Origin: Shewanella polaris
GTDB lineage: Bacteria > Pseudomonadota > Gammaproteobacteria > Enterobacterales > Shewanellaceae
Direction of reading: 5' to 3'
Length of the DNA: 64,000 nt
Assembly: GCF_006385555.1 (NCBI RefSeq)
Contig: NZ_CP041036.1
Location: 2,480,001-2,544,000, forward strand
Within the stretch, counting starts at the first letter, position 1. Each line of letters starts with the position of its first letter. A model generated the notes under the pieces. It ran no database searches. It was not told the DNA's origin and worked only from the letters and a program-made list of their open reading frames with translations. Positions 18,735 to 26,992 of the stretch are shown here, piece by piece. A program made the translations under genes and the position numbers.

Positions 18735-18799
18735 TTAAATCAACGCATAGTGAAAATGCCACGCGTTGCGAATCCATCTTGAACAGTCTCTTGTTAGGC
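18735..18799 (-). repeat. attC half-site beside the MITE-like element
   Basis: On the minus strand R'' GCCTAAC (plus 18793-18799) contains the stop codon of the Abi-type gene and is followed by AAGAGACTGTTCAAG and an inner hairpin CAACGC ... GCGTTG, the start of a long VCR-type attC. The expected R' box does not follow; the 257-bp element begins instead. R'-like GTAAGTAAGC is found past the element at about 18449-18458, suggesting the attC was split by the insertion. Confidence 0.5.
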
Positions 18800-19543
18800 A
18801 TTAAACTTCTTGATAAAAAAGTAACACATTGAATAGCATAAATTTCTCCCAAGACGAACAAACTCTTCTTGACTAAATCCTAAGGGTATATGAGCCCCAT
18901 TACTAATAAATGTATACACAGAAGAAAGAGCGTTCTCGTCTTTTTGGTCGATAAAACCATTCGTTTTAAGGTAATTAAGTGAAGGCCCCCAAGTGTTACC
19001 ATTCTTTGTTGTCGTGAAGCCTTTATCGAAAGCAATTTCTCTAACTAGTGTTTCTAATGCGATACGAATATTAGTTAAACTACCGTTATAGTCTGGTTGT
19101 GCTTTTACAAAATCATCAGCTGAACACTTTATAGCATCTACAATGTCTTGCTTGTTTACGATGGATGACTCTTGAACTTCCTTAATCAAAGCATCTTCAA
19201 CTGGTTCTTTTCCCACAAAATTAGGGTCTAGCGCTTTAACTGAGTTACCTTCAATTTGATATCCATCAAGAAGTAAAGATTTTTCCAGTATGCTAAATTG
19301 ATCATCGAACTGATATTTAGGACTGGTTTTATTTCTTAACGTTTTCGCTGTATGTACAATCTCTAAAATAATATCAGATAAAAGCGTGTCGGAGGCAGAG
19401 AGTAGCTCATCAGCTATCCCTGTTGGAGATGCTACTGCTTGTGGAGTAAAACCAAATTTATCGAAAATCACAAAAACTGTTGGCTTATCTAGCACGCTCA
19501 ACAGCTGTGCTAAGGAAAACTTACTTCTTCTTGATACTTGCAT
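18794..19543 (-). CDS. Abortive-infection C-terminal family protein (cassette gene)
   Basis: 249 residues. The C-terminal 110 residues (NIRIALETLVREIAF ... YTFISNGAHIPLGFSQEEFVRLGRNL) match the pattern of the Abi_C domain found at the C-terminus of abortive-infection proteins: a helical domain with a conserved NGAH-type turn. The N-terminal part is not recognised. Function in phage defence is inferred from the family only. It forms a complete cassette: its start follows attC 5 (19566-19638) and its stop lies in the R'' box of the disrupted attC. Confidence 0.75.
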   Translation of the reverse strand: MQVSRRSKFSLAQLLSVLDKPTVFVIFDKFGFTPQAVASPTGIADELLSASDTLLSDIILEIVHTAKTLRNKTSPKYQFDDQFSILEKSLLLDGYQIEGNSVKALDPNFVGKEPVEDALIKEVQESSIVNKQDIVDAIKCSADDFVKAQPDYNGSLTNIRIALETLVREIAFDKGFTTTKNGNTWGPSLNYLKTNGFIDQKDENALSSVYTFISNGAHIPLGFSQEEFVRLGRNLCYSMCYFFIKKFNA

Positions 19544-19565
19544 ATATCCTCAAATTTTTCGTAAT

Positions 19566-19638
19566 GCCTAACACCCAAAGCAGCGGTTCGCATTAGCGCG
19601 TCCAGCCCGCAAAGCGATGCTGTCTTTGTTTGTTATGC
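19566..19638 (-). repeat. attC site 5
   Basis: 73 bp on the minus strand. R'' is GCATAAC (plus 19632-19638) with the stop codon of the next gene inside it; R' is GTTAGGC (plus 19566-19572), a perfect GTTRRRY. Arms AAAGACAGC and GCTGCTTT pair. This is one of the clearest attC sites of the array. Confidence 0.85.
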
Positions 19639-20037
19639 ATTTAATACGGCCAAAACTCTTGAATGAACACCTGAAAGTTCAGCTCTTGAGCGAGCGCCCA
19701 ACCTACTGTAGCCAGCCTCATGCTCCTGCTGAACTTCAAATGACCTATACCAATCATTTAAAGACCCTACGTATACATGTTCAGATATTTCATCAAATTG
19801 GTCTGCCGTAATATCGACTATGATTGAATCACGCTGCAACCAAGCATGGCTATTACCATTTTCACGGCGTCCAGCTACATATTGAAAAGTTCCGTGACCA
19901 AGCTCTAAAAGAATTTCAGCTAATACTTCGCAGGTGTCTCCACAAGCCCCATGAGGGAAATTGCTGAAGGTTATAGGGAGATTCGACTTATCCACTTTCT
20001 CAAATGCGATTCTAATTTTTTCTAAATCGTCTCTCAT
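19633..20037 (-). CDS. Small transglutaminase/NlpC-like cassette protein
   Basis: 134 residues with a possible Cys-His-Asp triad: C32 or C36 in GACGDTCEVLAE, H64 in NSHAWLQRD and D75 in IIVDIT. The plan is the same as in the protein at 16947-17447 (Cys at helix start, HAW strand, then a short strand with Asp) without close sequence identity. Starts 13 bp from attC 6 and stops inside attC 5, so it is a minimal, complete cassette. Confidence 0.7.
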   Translation of the reverse strand: MRDDLEKIRIAFEKVDKSNLPITFSNFPHGACGDTCEVLAEILLELGHGTFQYVAGRRENGNSHAWLQRDSIIVDITADQFDEISEHVYVGSLNDWYRSFEVQQEHEAGYSRLGARSRAELSGVHSRVLAVLNA

Positions 20038-20049
20038 AGCTTCCCTGAT

Positions 20050-20109
20050 GCATAACGTCTTAGTATTTATGCACTCCGCTGTTTGCAGAGCATAAATCGC
20101 TTGTTGGAC
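20050..20109 (-). repeat. attC site 6
   Basis: 60 bp, minus strand. R' is GTTATGC (plus 20050-20056) and R'' is GTCCAAC (plus 20103-20109), a perfect RYYYAAC. Arms AAGCGATTTATGC and GCATAAATACTAAGAC pair; it is closely related to attC 2. Confidence 0.85.
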
Positions 20110-20270
20110 TCGGCCGCTGCCACATCCGTGTCAATTGGTATAAATGATGCTATAGGAATTTGCTTTTATACGATAGCTGTTTTTTATACAGTTCGATGGG
20201 TAATCACTTGATATTGTTTTAGCTTTCTCATTCTGTCAAGCTGACTTTCGACTGATTATTGAACTTGGTT
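20110..20270 (-). repeat. Conserved non-coding segment next to attC 6 (copy B)
   Basis: Aligns with copy A (16455-16610) over about 150 bp, with shared blocks GGCCGCTGCCACATCC, GGTATAAATGATGCTATA and TAGCTGTTTTTTATAC. The remaining 345 bp up to the stop codon at 20616 hold nothing I recognise. Confidence 0.75.
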
Positions 20271-20615
20271 GACAGCCTTTTGGCCCCCGCATTCAGGCTG
20301 ACACTCGTATCACATCCTCTCACAGGCTTGCGCTTATAAGGCAGGCTGCTTTTCGTTGTTGGTCATTCCGCTCCGTCTTGAGGGAGATGCTATCCTGACA
20401 AGCGTATTGGCAGGCTTTTGAAAGATCGGATGGGCATGACTTCTAGATTGAAAGTAACCTCATCACATTAGCTTTTCTATAGCCAAAGCTTTATTTGCCC
20501 TACTTGCATTTTTAACTTTGAAACAAGCTTTGGGGCAATAACGACTTAGAGCGGTCGCTCTAAGCCGTACCTGGACAAAAAAGAGCTAGAGCGAATACCT
20601 AAAACAGTGGCTAGT

Positions 20616-21299
20616 TTACGCATCCTTATTATTTTGGTTATTAGGGGCAGTCCGTTTATCACGCAACCGTTGATAAGAAGCCCTCAAGACAGCACCAACA
20701 ACACCAGTTGAAAACCATGCACCAATTGTAACTATAAAGATGGGAAACTCGTGTATATCTTCGCCATACTTAACCCCAAAATCTGAGAGCATATACACAA
20801 ATACCACCGTGATGGTAAACACTATAATAGAAAACGAAAATAAGTAGCGTTGCTCAAATTCCTTAGATGATTTGAACTCCTCGTTAAATAAATATGAACC
20901 AATTACACCACTTAAAATAGTGATTATCCATTTAAACCAGAAAGTTTGAGATGGATAAATCCAGCTTAGAAGACCAATTACAAAGATCACAACTAAAGCA
21001 GCAAATAGAGTTTTTATATCAAACAACGCCTGCTCCTGACTCAAGTGCTTAGTTCTTTGATAGCTAGACTGAAATATTGTATTGCAAAATTTGCCCCACT
21101 TGGTGTTTTGGGGAGCGCTATACCACTCATAGAAAAGAGAAACCCCAACAACAGTTAGAAATATGACCAGCCCCCATTGAGCCAATAGCGGTGATTCTGA
21201 CTGTGTAAAAAAAACAAAAAAAGACGCCAAAGTGAAGCTACTAAGTGCTCCAAGCATATACCACTTTATTTTTAATGCTTTCCAATAAAAATGATTCAA
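20616..21299 (-). CDS. Six-TM membrane protein of unknown function
   Basis: 227 residues with about six hydrophobic helices (starting near residues 14, 39, 92, 118, 156 and 183) and a short basic cytoplasmic tail ending QRLRDKRTAPNN. No catalytic motif; family not recognised. It lies in the cassette array, minus strand like its neighbours, but its start is about 400 bp from the nearest attC-like site, so cassette membership is less certain than for the other genes. Confidence 0.65.
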   Translation of the reverse strand: MNHFYWKALKIKWYMLGALSSFTLASFFVFFTQSESPLLAQWGLVIFLTVVGVSLFYEWYSAPQNTKWGKFCNTIFQSSYQRTKHLSQEQALFDIKTLFAALVVIFVIGLLSWIYPSQTFWFKWIITILSGVIGSYLFNEEFKSSKEFEQRYLFSFSIIVFTITVVFVYMLSDFGVKYGEDIHEFPIFIVTIGAWFSTGVVGAVLRASYQRLRDKRTAPNNQNNKDA

Positions 21300-21696
21300 T
21301 TGAATATCCTAATTTCAAAAAAACTTAACTGCGTTGAAGGGGTTGCACAGTAAAGGCGGTCCCTTAACTTATTTATAAACTTTACGCTAAAACCACTATC
21401 TTGTTGATATAAAACAATAAAGCATTGCTTTATTAGAAAACGAACCAAGGTTGCATAAATATTTCGGTCAAAGAATAACTGTTCATCAATATATACTTTA
21501 ATATCAACCTATTGAGTTAATAATGATTACAAGTCGATTAACTTTTGTATCAAAAAGAAGGGAAGCACTGTTAAATGGAGCTTTAGCTCTACAATCACAG
21601 TGGGTCATGAGTGAGCTAAGATCCAAAACCCTCGTATAAACAAAAGTCAGTTCACGCTTAATTTCGAGTCGGAATACGATAAGTAGTGCGAATTAA
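21300..21696. other. Intergenic stretch in the cassette array
   Basis: About 400 AT-rich bases between the membrane-protein gene and the next attC-like site. No ORF, RNA or repeat recognised. Confidence 0.4.
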
Positions 21697-21798
21697 GATT
21701 AACGATTTACTAATGGATGCATAAATACTTGGTTCAAATTAGTGACAAAAGAACATAAGCTGAGCATTTTTAAGTCCTTTTGTATAAGGTTGTTAGGC
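21697..21798 (-). repeat. attC-like site 7 (VCR-length, degenerate)
   Basis: Minus strand R'' GCCTAAC (plus 21792-21798) is perfect and follows the FRG gene stop by a few bases; then ACCTTATACAAAAGGAC resembles the start of VCR-type attC sites. The best R' candidate is GTTAATC (plus 21697-21703, one mismatch). Total about 102 bp. Boundaries are uncertain. Confidence 0.4.
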
Positions 21799-21806
21799 TT
21801 ATATGT

Positions 21807-22616
21807 TCACAGACCTTGCTCTCGACAAAGACGAGTTGAAAGTGAGTCAAGATCACAGAAAATAGTGTCTTCGACAATACCTAAGCGGTACAACTTTTCC
21901 ATCATTAACTCCCTAACGCCATAATCAATGTCAATATAACTAACCACATTTTCTGAAAATTGCTCATCTAGACTCAATGTATTTCTACCATGAATAGTAA
22001 AAACACTTTGTTGAGCAGCCATTCGGCTATCGAGAGGAATTGTTTCAATAGCCATTGGGTAATCAAAAAGTATTGTTTGCTCATCTAAAGATAGGTTACT
22101 TGGAAGGTATGAATCATAGTATTTCTTTATTTTTAAATCATTAGGATAACTTTTTAACATTCTATCATCTTGGTCATAATAATTATTTGTCTCCAATATG
22201 CGCTTTTCCATTTGTGAAGGACAAAACACTTTATTAAGACCTGTTACAGTTTCGTTGAGGACATATGGATGTAAGACCCAAACTCTTGGGTTTTTGCCAT
22301 TTTTATTTGGTTGAGTTAAAGAAAAGAAGAGTGCTACCAGTGGTGATTTAGTCCAATCCAAAAGGCGAGTTGGTAAACCATGATGCTGCATTAAAGCATA
22401 AAGATACCAAGGGTTACTATTTGAGGACTCATGATACTTAAAGTGTTCACGTAAGAATGCGTAAACCAGATTTTCCTCTTCTTGTTTTCTTATCTGATTC
22501 CAGTGGACCCTCGGATGAGGTTTGTAATCACTAGAACCAACGCCTCTAAACCAAACTTCATTGTAAGAGGTTGTTATTGAAATATATTCTTCAATAGAAG
22601 ATATCATTTTACTCAA
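21807..22616 (-). CDS. FRG-domain protein (cassette gene)
   Basis: 269 residues. The FRG domain is clear: [19 protein letters not shown] at residues 21-39, the source of the family name, and [19 protein letters not shown] further on, a hallmark block of the fold. FRG proteins are enriched in defence islands and integrons, but their biochemical activity is not something the sequence reveals. The start lies about 27 bp from attC 8; an R'' box follows the stop, so it is a complete cassette. Confidence 0.85.
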   Translation of the reverse strand: MSKMISSIEEYISITTSYNEVWFRGVGSSDYKPHPRVHWNQIRKQEEENLVYAFLREHFKYHESSNSNPWYLYALMQHHGLPTRLLDWTKSPLVALFFSLTQPNKNGKNPRVWVLHPYVLNETVTGLNKVFCPSQMEKRILETNNYYDQDDRMLKSYPNDLKIKKYYDSYLPSNLSLDEQTILFDYPMAIETIPLDSRMAAQQSVFTIHGRNTLSLDEQFSENVVSYIDIDYGVRELMMEKLYRLGIVEDTIFCDLDSLSTRLCREQGL

Positions 22617-22642
22617 TTAATCACTCCGATGTCTATTTATAA

Positions 22643-22695
22643 TCACAACGTCTTAGTATTTATTCTATTTGTAAAACACAAACCACTTGTGCACT
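22643..22695 (-). repeat. attC site 8 (decayed)
   Basis: Aligns with attC 6 at one arm (AACGTCTTAGTATTTAT) but the R'' box is mutated (GTGCACT on the plus strand in place of GTTGGAC) and the loop is shortened. It is immediately followed by copy C of the conserved non-coding segment, which supports its identity. Confidence 0.55.
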
Positions 22696-22800
22696 GAGCC
22701 GCTGCCACATCCATGTATTTACTCTGCTTTATGCTATAGGAATTTGCTTTTATGAGGTAGTCATTTTTTCATCGTTAATAAGGTAATCAATTGGTCTGCT
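22696..22800 (-). repeat. Conserved non-coding segment next to attC 8 (copy C)
   Basis: About 105 bp aligned with copies A and B, including GCCGCTGCCACATCCATGTA and TATGCTATAGGAATTTGCTTTTAT; the match fades after 22790. Between 22800 and 23107 nothing else is recognised. Confidence 0.7.
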
Positions 22801-23107
22801 TTAGTATTTTCATATTTCATTAGTCCTCTTCACAGTAAAGAATGATGATGAACGGCTTTGTTAAACCATTTCGGTAATTGCGGCCGCATGCATTTTGCCC
22901 TCTTATTTTCATAGCAGTATATAGTACCAAAATAGTTATCTATTGCTCATGCGTTACCGCCTTCGTCTCGCGTATCAGTCTGTAGTATTGGGATTTAATC
23001 TTTTGGGCAAATACCAACAACGGCGGCTCGATACTATTCATAGTGAATAGCGGAACGCAGTACATAGATTAGATTTATTAGAATAATGAGGCTATGAGGT
23101 TGTTTTT

Positions 23108-23364
23108 TATATCGCGTCAATTAACACATAGATGTCGCGTCAATTAGGGCGTCTATTATTTGAGCTATATGGACTATGAACTTCGCAGGGTGATCCATAC
23201 ACCTCATACTAAACCAATCTTCTTCAGACCTTGTATTGTCAAGGATGCGAGCGTAGCGAGTACCAATATGGCTTGTCCTTGATGATATAAGGACATGATG
23301 AAATAATGACCTATGAGGCGTATTCTAATTGACGCTAAGTTGGCTTTCTAGTTGTCGTCTTACA
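23108..23364 (+). mobile_element. MITE-like element, copy 2
   Basis: Inverted repeat of the element at 18478-18734, same length (257 bp), with about ten substitutions by eye. The two direct GCGTCAATTA motifs at its low-coordinate end (23114-23123, 23137-23146) and TAATTGACGC at the other end are intact. Sequence flanking it (CTATGAGGTTGTTTT on one side, GGGCGTAAGTG on the other) is loosely attC-like. Confidence 0.65.
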
Positions 23365-23806
23365 TTTTTATAACTGTTTACAACTAACAATATTTGGGCG
23401 TAAGTGATTTACACGTCTAGGCTCATTTCTTTCCCCAAATGGATTCAAAAGCGAACACATTTTAGCCCCAAAGTTACTAAGAACTAAAGCTCTATTTAAC
23501 TGTGCTTAACTTTGTTTTTCTTATAAGAAATTTAAACGAAACTAAAGCAATTGGCTCAGTTTCGCCAACACTTTTAGTCCGCTTAAACTAAGAGGCTGCA
23601 CTGAGCTAAATGAGGGCTCAATAGAGTATATAATCCTCATTGAATCAGCTACACTTAAACAGATGTGATGGAGCACCACAACGACAATAAAATATGTACA
23701 AGTCAAGCCAAACAATCAGTTCGACACTACTCAGCAGCCCAGAGCCTGCATAAAAAAAGTAAATTCTTATAACATAAGTCGTACCAATTAATCTGGACTA
23801 GGTATC
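23365..23806. other. Non-coding stretch between MITE copy 2 and attC 9
   Basis: About 440 bp with no ORF of note. It is the position where the gene belonging to the plus-oriented attC at 23807 should lie, so a cassette gene has probably been lost or replaced here. Confidence 0.4.
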
Positions 23807-23866
23807 GACTAACGAACTGTTTATGCCATGCAAACAGTATAACGTATAAATACTAAAACGTTATGT
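23807..23866 (+). repeat. attC site 9, opposite orientation
   Basis: 60-bp site of the same sub-family as attC 2 and 6 but facing the plus strand: GACTAAC (R'', one mismatch), CTGTTTATGCC ... GTATAAATACTAAAAC arms, and GTTATGT (R', one mismatch). The HEPN gene on the plus strand starts 30 bp later. Confidence 0.7.
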
Positions 23867-23896
23867 GCCAGTGCTAGGATCATTCAATGAGGCTCT

Positions 23897-24373
23897 ATGA
23901 TAAGAGAAATATCGGGAAAGTTGTTAGAGTTGGAACAAAAGCATTTTGCATTATCTGAGCACTATGAAAAAAATGCATCATATGAAATGTCGTATGTTGC
24001 GTTATGGACTATTGTTGAGCAAATTATGAAGCCGATTGCTTCAATTGGTATGCGTAAAAAGCTTGAAGTTTCTTTAAACCAATGGATTTCACATTTAAAT
24101 AGTCTAACTTCCGGTAAACAACCGAAAGACATCAGAAATTTCAAAACGGATTATACGTCAACGTCAATACCAGATATTTCTTATATCCAAGAAGCCTTTG
24201 GGGATGTGCCCAAGTTGAAATTGCTCATGGACTCTAATGGCAAGTATCGTAGAAAACGAAATGAGATTGCTCACCGCGCAGAAAAGCTTTCTGAAAGCAC
24301 GTATGGTGATTACAAAAATGCAGTAATAGACGCAATAAATGAAATAAAAACTAGATTAAACGAACTTGAATAG
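23897..24373 (+). CDS. HEPN-domain protein (cassette gene on the opposite strand)
   Basis: 158 residues, all helical, with the HEPN nuclease motif R-x4-H as RNEIAH (121-126) at the start of the last helix pair, preceded by a basic stretch KYRRK. HEPN proteins are RNA-cleaving toxins or effectors in many defence and toxin-antitoxin systems. No MNT-type nucleotidyltransferase antitoxin partner is adjacent, so if it is toxic its control is not visible. It is the only plus-strand cassette gene and follows attC 9. Confidence 0.75.
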   Translation: MIREISGKLLELEQKHFALSEHYEKNASYEMSYVALWTIVEQIMKPIASIGMRKKLEVSLNQWISHLNSLTSGKQPKDIRNFKTDYTSTSIPDISYIQEAFGDVPKLKLLMDSNGKYRRKRNEIAHRAEKLSESTYGDYKNAVIDAINEIKTRLNELE

Positions 24374-24497
24374 AGCACATAATAAAGCATTTTAATCCGA
24401 TTAATACGGCGTTCAAATAGTAGAATTATTCAAAAATGAAATTTATACAAAAAAACTTAAGCGCTGAGATTTCATAAATTGTAGTTTTCATCGCTAT

Positions 24498-24572
24498 TAA
24501 TAACGCCCGCATTTGCGCCAAGTCTGGAGCGCAGCGGAAAACCAGTCCGACAACACCGAACATGGGTTGTCA
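24498..24572 (-). repeat. attC-like site 10
   Basis: 75 bp, minus strand. R''-like TGACAAC (plus 24566-24572) contains the TGA stop of the methyltransferase gene; the distal arm AAATGCGGGCGTTATTA (R' GTTATTA) pairs with AACCCATGTT. The GGGCGTT ending is typical of long attC sites. Both boxes deviate from consensus. Confidence 0.5.
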
Positions 24573-25277
24573 GAGCTTTTTGCATGTAAACAGGCAGTAT
24601 CGGGGCGTCTCCCACCTAGCTCCATATTTTTCTTGTATCTCATCTTCTGGATAAGTTTCATCAAATCCGTCAATTGCAAAGCCCGACTTAACCAGATTAT
24701 TAAAGTAGTCTGACAAAGGCCTATGATGATAAGGAACACCACATATTATATTTTCTGGATCTTTGGTGATGGAAAATGATACGTTCTTTGTAATTGGCAC
24801 CATATAATTATACTCATCGCCAAAAAAAGCCTTATATTCATTATAAAAACAAGGATGAGGAATCGAAAAAATAAAGTGACCATTCTTTTCTAAATGTAAC
24901 CCAACCGATTCAAAGAAGCGTGACAAATCATCAACAACATGTGCAACAAGATGAGAGAAAGCAACTTCGTAAGTCTTATCTTTTTCTAGCTCGAATGAAG
25001 TACAGTTGAACAATCTAACGTCCGTTGAGGACAAAACGTGTTGAGCTACTTTATACATACCTAGAGAAGGCTCTATTGCTGTAACTGGAAAACCTAACTT
25101 GAATAACTCATAAGATATATGACCAGTGCCAGCGCCAACTTCCAGAACATTACTAGGAGAAAAACTCTGAATACGACTTACGATAAGCGGTTTAAATACC
25201 TCATTAAATGTTAGGTCAGCACCTGACTCAATTTGCTCTCGACGTATTTGAGCCGAATTACACCATCTATGTGGCAT
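24570..25277 (-). CDS. Class I SAM-dependent methyltransferase
   Basis: 235 residues. SAM-binding motif I is VLEVGAGTGHIS (44-55), followed by the acidic post-motif VTAIEPS (about 66) and a motif IV-like AFSHLVAHVVDD. The fold is that of small-molecule or bioactive-product methyltransferases; the substrate is unknown. Its ATG lies within the end of the upstream gene (11-bp overlap), so the two are translationally coupled and probably act together. Its stop falls in attC-like site 10. Confidence 0.85.
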   Translation of the reverse strand: MPHRWCNSAQIRREQIESGADLTFNEVFKPLIVSRIQSFSPSNVLEVGAGTGHISYELFKLGFPVTAIEPSLGMYKVAQHVLSSTDVRLFNCTSFELEKDKTYEVAFSHLVAHVVDDLSRFFESVGLHLEKNGHFIFSIPHPCFYNEYKAFFGDEYNYMVPITKNVSFSITKDPENIICGVPYHHRPLSDYFNNLVKSGFAIDGFDETYPEDEIQEKYGARWETPRYCLFTCKKL

Positions 25278-25905
25278 TAGCCAACTCCTTTGACTTTCTA
25301 ATTATATCTTTCGCCATTGCAATTATTTGGGGGCCAGAATTATTGTCAAAAATTGTTATTTCATGGTCAGGGTGCACACCTCGTGCAATAGCAAGTCTTT
25401 CAGCACCGCTTCGGTCACCATTCACTAGAGTGAACCTAGCTTCTGGGGAAATGCTTTCTTTTGTAACTATAAAAAACGCTCCATTCAGTTTTTCTCTCAG
25501 TGCTTCAGGAACTTCGTTAGGCGTTATAATTTCAATACGAGTTCCACTCGCAGCTTTAGATTGAAGAATAGATATAAGTTTATCGTTACCTGCAAGCCAA
25601 GAAACTCTATTACTGACAACTGTTGCACTTGTTCCGGCAGATATAAAGTCTTCCATGAACTTGAGTGTGTCATTTTTTGCTTTATCAGTTTGTGTATCAG
25701 GTAGGTACTTCATCCCCTTTTTTGCAAGCATGAGAACTACTGCAACCATCTCAATTATGACAGAACCAATTAACCACTTTAAATGAGAAAGCTCTTTGGC
25801 TTCCGAGAAAAACCAAGAATAACCAATGCCGACGAGAGTGAGAGCAGCAGTTAGACCTGTAATTAATAAAAAGAGATAGAGTGTGTATTTTACTAGGTTT
25901 TGCAT
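25267..25905 (-). CDS. Membrane-anchored protein with possible PLD-like domain
   Basis: 212 residues. Two N-terminal TM helices (about 7-30 and 43-61) are followed by a cytoplasmic domain of about 130 residues. The block DKLISILQSKAASGTRIEIITP and the later strand HEITIFDNN recall the strand-helix order of phospholipase D-like sensor domains, but no HxK catalytic motif is present, so this is weak. It overlaps the methyltransferase start by 11 bp. Two-gene cassettes are uncommon, which makes the pair notable. Confidence 0.65.
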   Translation of the reverse strand: MQNLVKYTLYLFLLITGLTAALTLVGIGYSWFFSEAKELSHLKWLIGSVIIEMVAVVLMLAKKGMKYLPDTQTDKAKNDTLKFMEDFISAGTSATVVSNRVSWLAGNDKLISILQSKAASGTRIEIITPNEVPEALREKLNGAFFIVTKESISPEARFTLVNGDRSGAERLAIARGVHPDHEITIFDNNSGPQIIAMAKDIIRKSKELANAT

Positions 25906-26047
25906 TTATATCCTTTAACAATGCTGATATTTGATAATACTTGAACTCTAATTCCGCTTTAAGCGGACTAAAATTATTGGTTATAAAGTGTAGCGAATAA
26001 AAAAACTAACCAGCTGTTTTAGTTCTGTTTTAAATGCCTTATTAACT

Positions 26048-26917
26048 TTACCAACTCTTAAATGGGATTTTTGAACACCTAACATTTACATCTTTAAATC
26101 CATTAGATTCTAGTAACATTAAAACAGAGCTAACACAGCTGTATGAGCTTGCGTTAGGTCCAATTATCACCTCTCCAATAGCATCCTTTGAGAAACTTAA
26201 AATAGGCAACATAATATAAGGAATCAGATGGCTAACACCTGCTCTAAATTGAATCTCAGAAGTAGGGTTATCAACAATAATTCTCCACTCCAACTCCTCA
26301 TGAAAACCATTATCTTTAAACAGAGGTGCTAACTTAGTAATTGAATCACATAAATTATTCAATGCTGTATCAGCTTGATTTTTACCATCTCCTTCCATAA
26401 CGTATTGATGATAATCTATTTCATGATTTACTCTCTCACTAATTTCAAATTTATCATATTCAGCTCTAGTAACAGCAGGCATTGGAAATTCTCGTTCACA
26501 CTGATCGACTAACTTTTTCATTGCTTTGCTTTGCTCAGCTTGACTATATACACACTTATTCAAATTCAAGTTATTTTCGCGACAGTACTTCTCTAAAATA
26601 TCGTGCTTAAAACCAATACAAATGCCTCGACCGGGAGGGCAATATCCTCGCCACTGACTTAATAAATCAGGCTTTTCACTGAAAGATGGAATATAAATGT
26701 TTTTATGTACCATTTTATCTAAAGCTTTACGGATAGATAATCCGAATGGGGCCAGATAATCATCATCTATATAAATATTATTTGAGAATGAAACTGGAAA
26801 GTTGAGCGCATGGATATATTCTACTGAATCATTCAGATACTTACAGTGACTAGCCCAAACACTATTACCATTAATAATTCCAATTAAGCCATCAAGACTT
26901 GTGTAGTGATAAAGCAT
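26048..26917 (-). CDS. DUF2971 family protein (cassette gene)
   Basis: 289 residues. The N-terminus LYHYTSLDGLIGIINGNSVWAS and the block CKYLNDSVEY are the conserved start of DUF2971, and LLSQWRGYCPPGRGICIGF is its second conserved block. The family is widespread on mobile DNA and has no established biochemical role. It starts 15 bp from attC 11, as expected for a cassette gene; a matching attC after its stop is not recognisable. Confidence 0.85.
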   Translation of the reverse strand: MLYHYTSLDGLIGIINGNSVWASHCKYLNDSVEYIHALNFPVSFSNNIYIDDDYLAPFGLSIRKALDKMVHKNIYIPSFSEKPDLLSQWRGYCPPGRGICIGFKHDILEKYCRENNLNLNKCVYSQAEQSKAMKKLVDQCEREFPMPAVTRAEYDKFEISERVNHEIDYHQYVMEGDGKNQADTALNNLCDSITKLAPLFKDNGFHEELEWRIIVDNPTSEIQFRAGVSHLIPYIMLPILSFSKDAIGEVIIGPNASSYSCVSSVLMLLESNGFKDVNVRCSKIPFKSW

Positions 26918-26932
26918 CGGTAATCCTTGTAA

Positions 26933-26992
26933 AGTTAACGTTTTAGTATTTATGCGTTGTGCTGTTTACTGGGTATAAATCGCTTGTTGGAC
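26933..26992 (-). repeat. attC site 11
   Basis: 60 bp, minus strand. R'' GTCCAAC (plus 26986-26992) is perfect; R' is GTTAACT (plus 26933-26939, one mismatch). Arms AAGCGATTTATAC and GCATAAATACTAAAAC are shared with attC 2, 6 and 9. Confidence 0.8.

Noticed and set aside
23897..24373. HEPN-MNT toxin-antitoxin pair
   Set aside because: No nucleotidyltransferase (MNT) gene lies on either side of the HEPN gene.
24497..24742. 81-codon minus-strand frame overlapping the methyltransferase end
   Set aside because: It runs through the attC-like site in a different frame and has no independent start signal.
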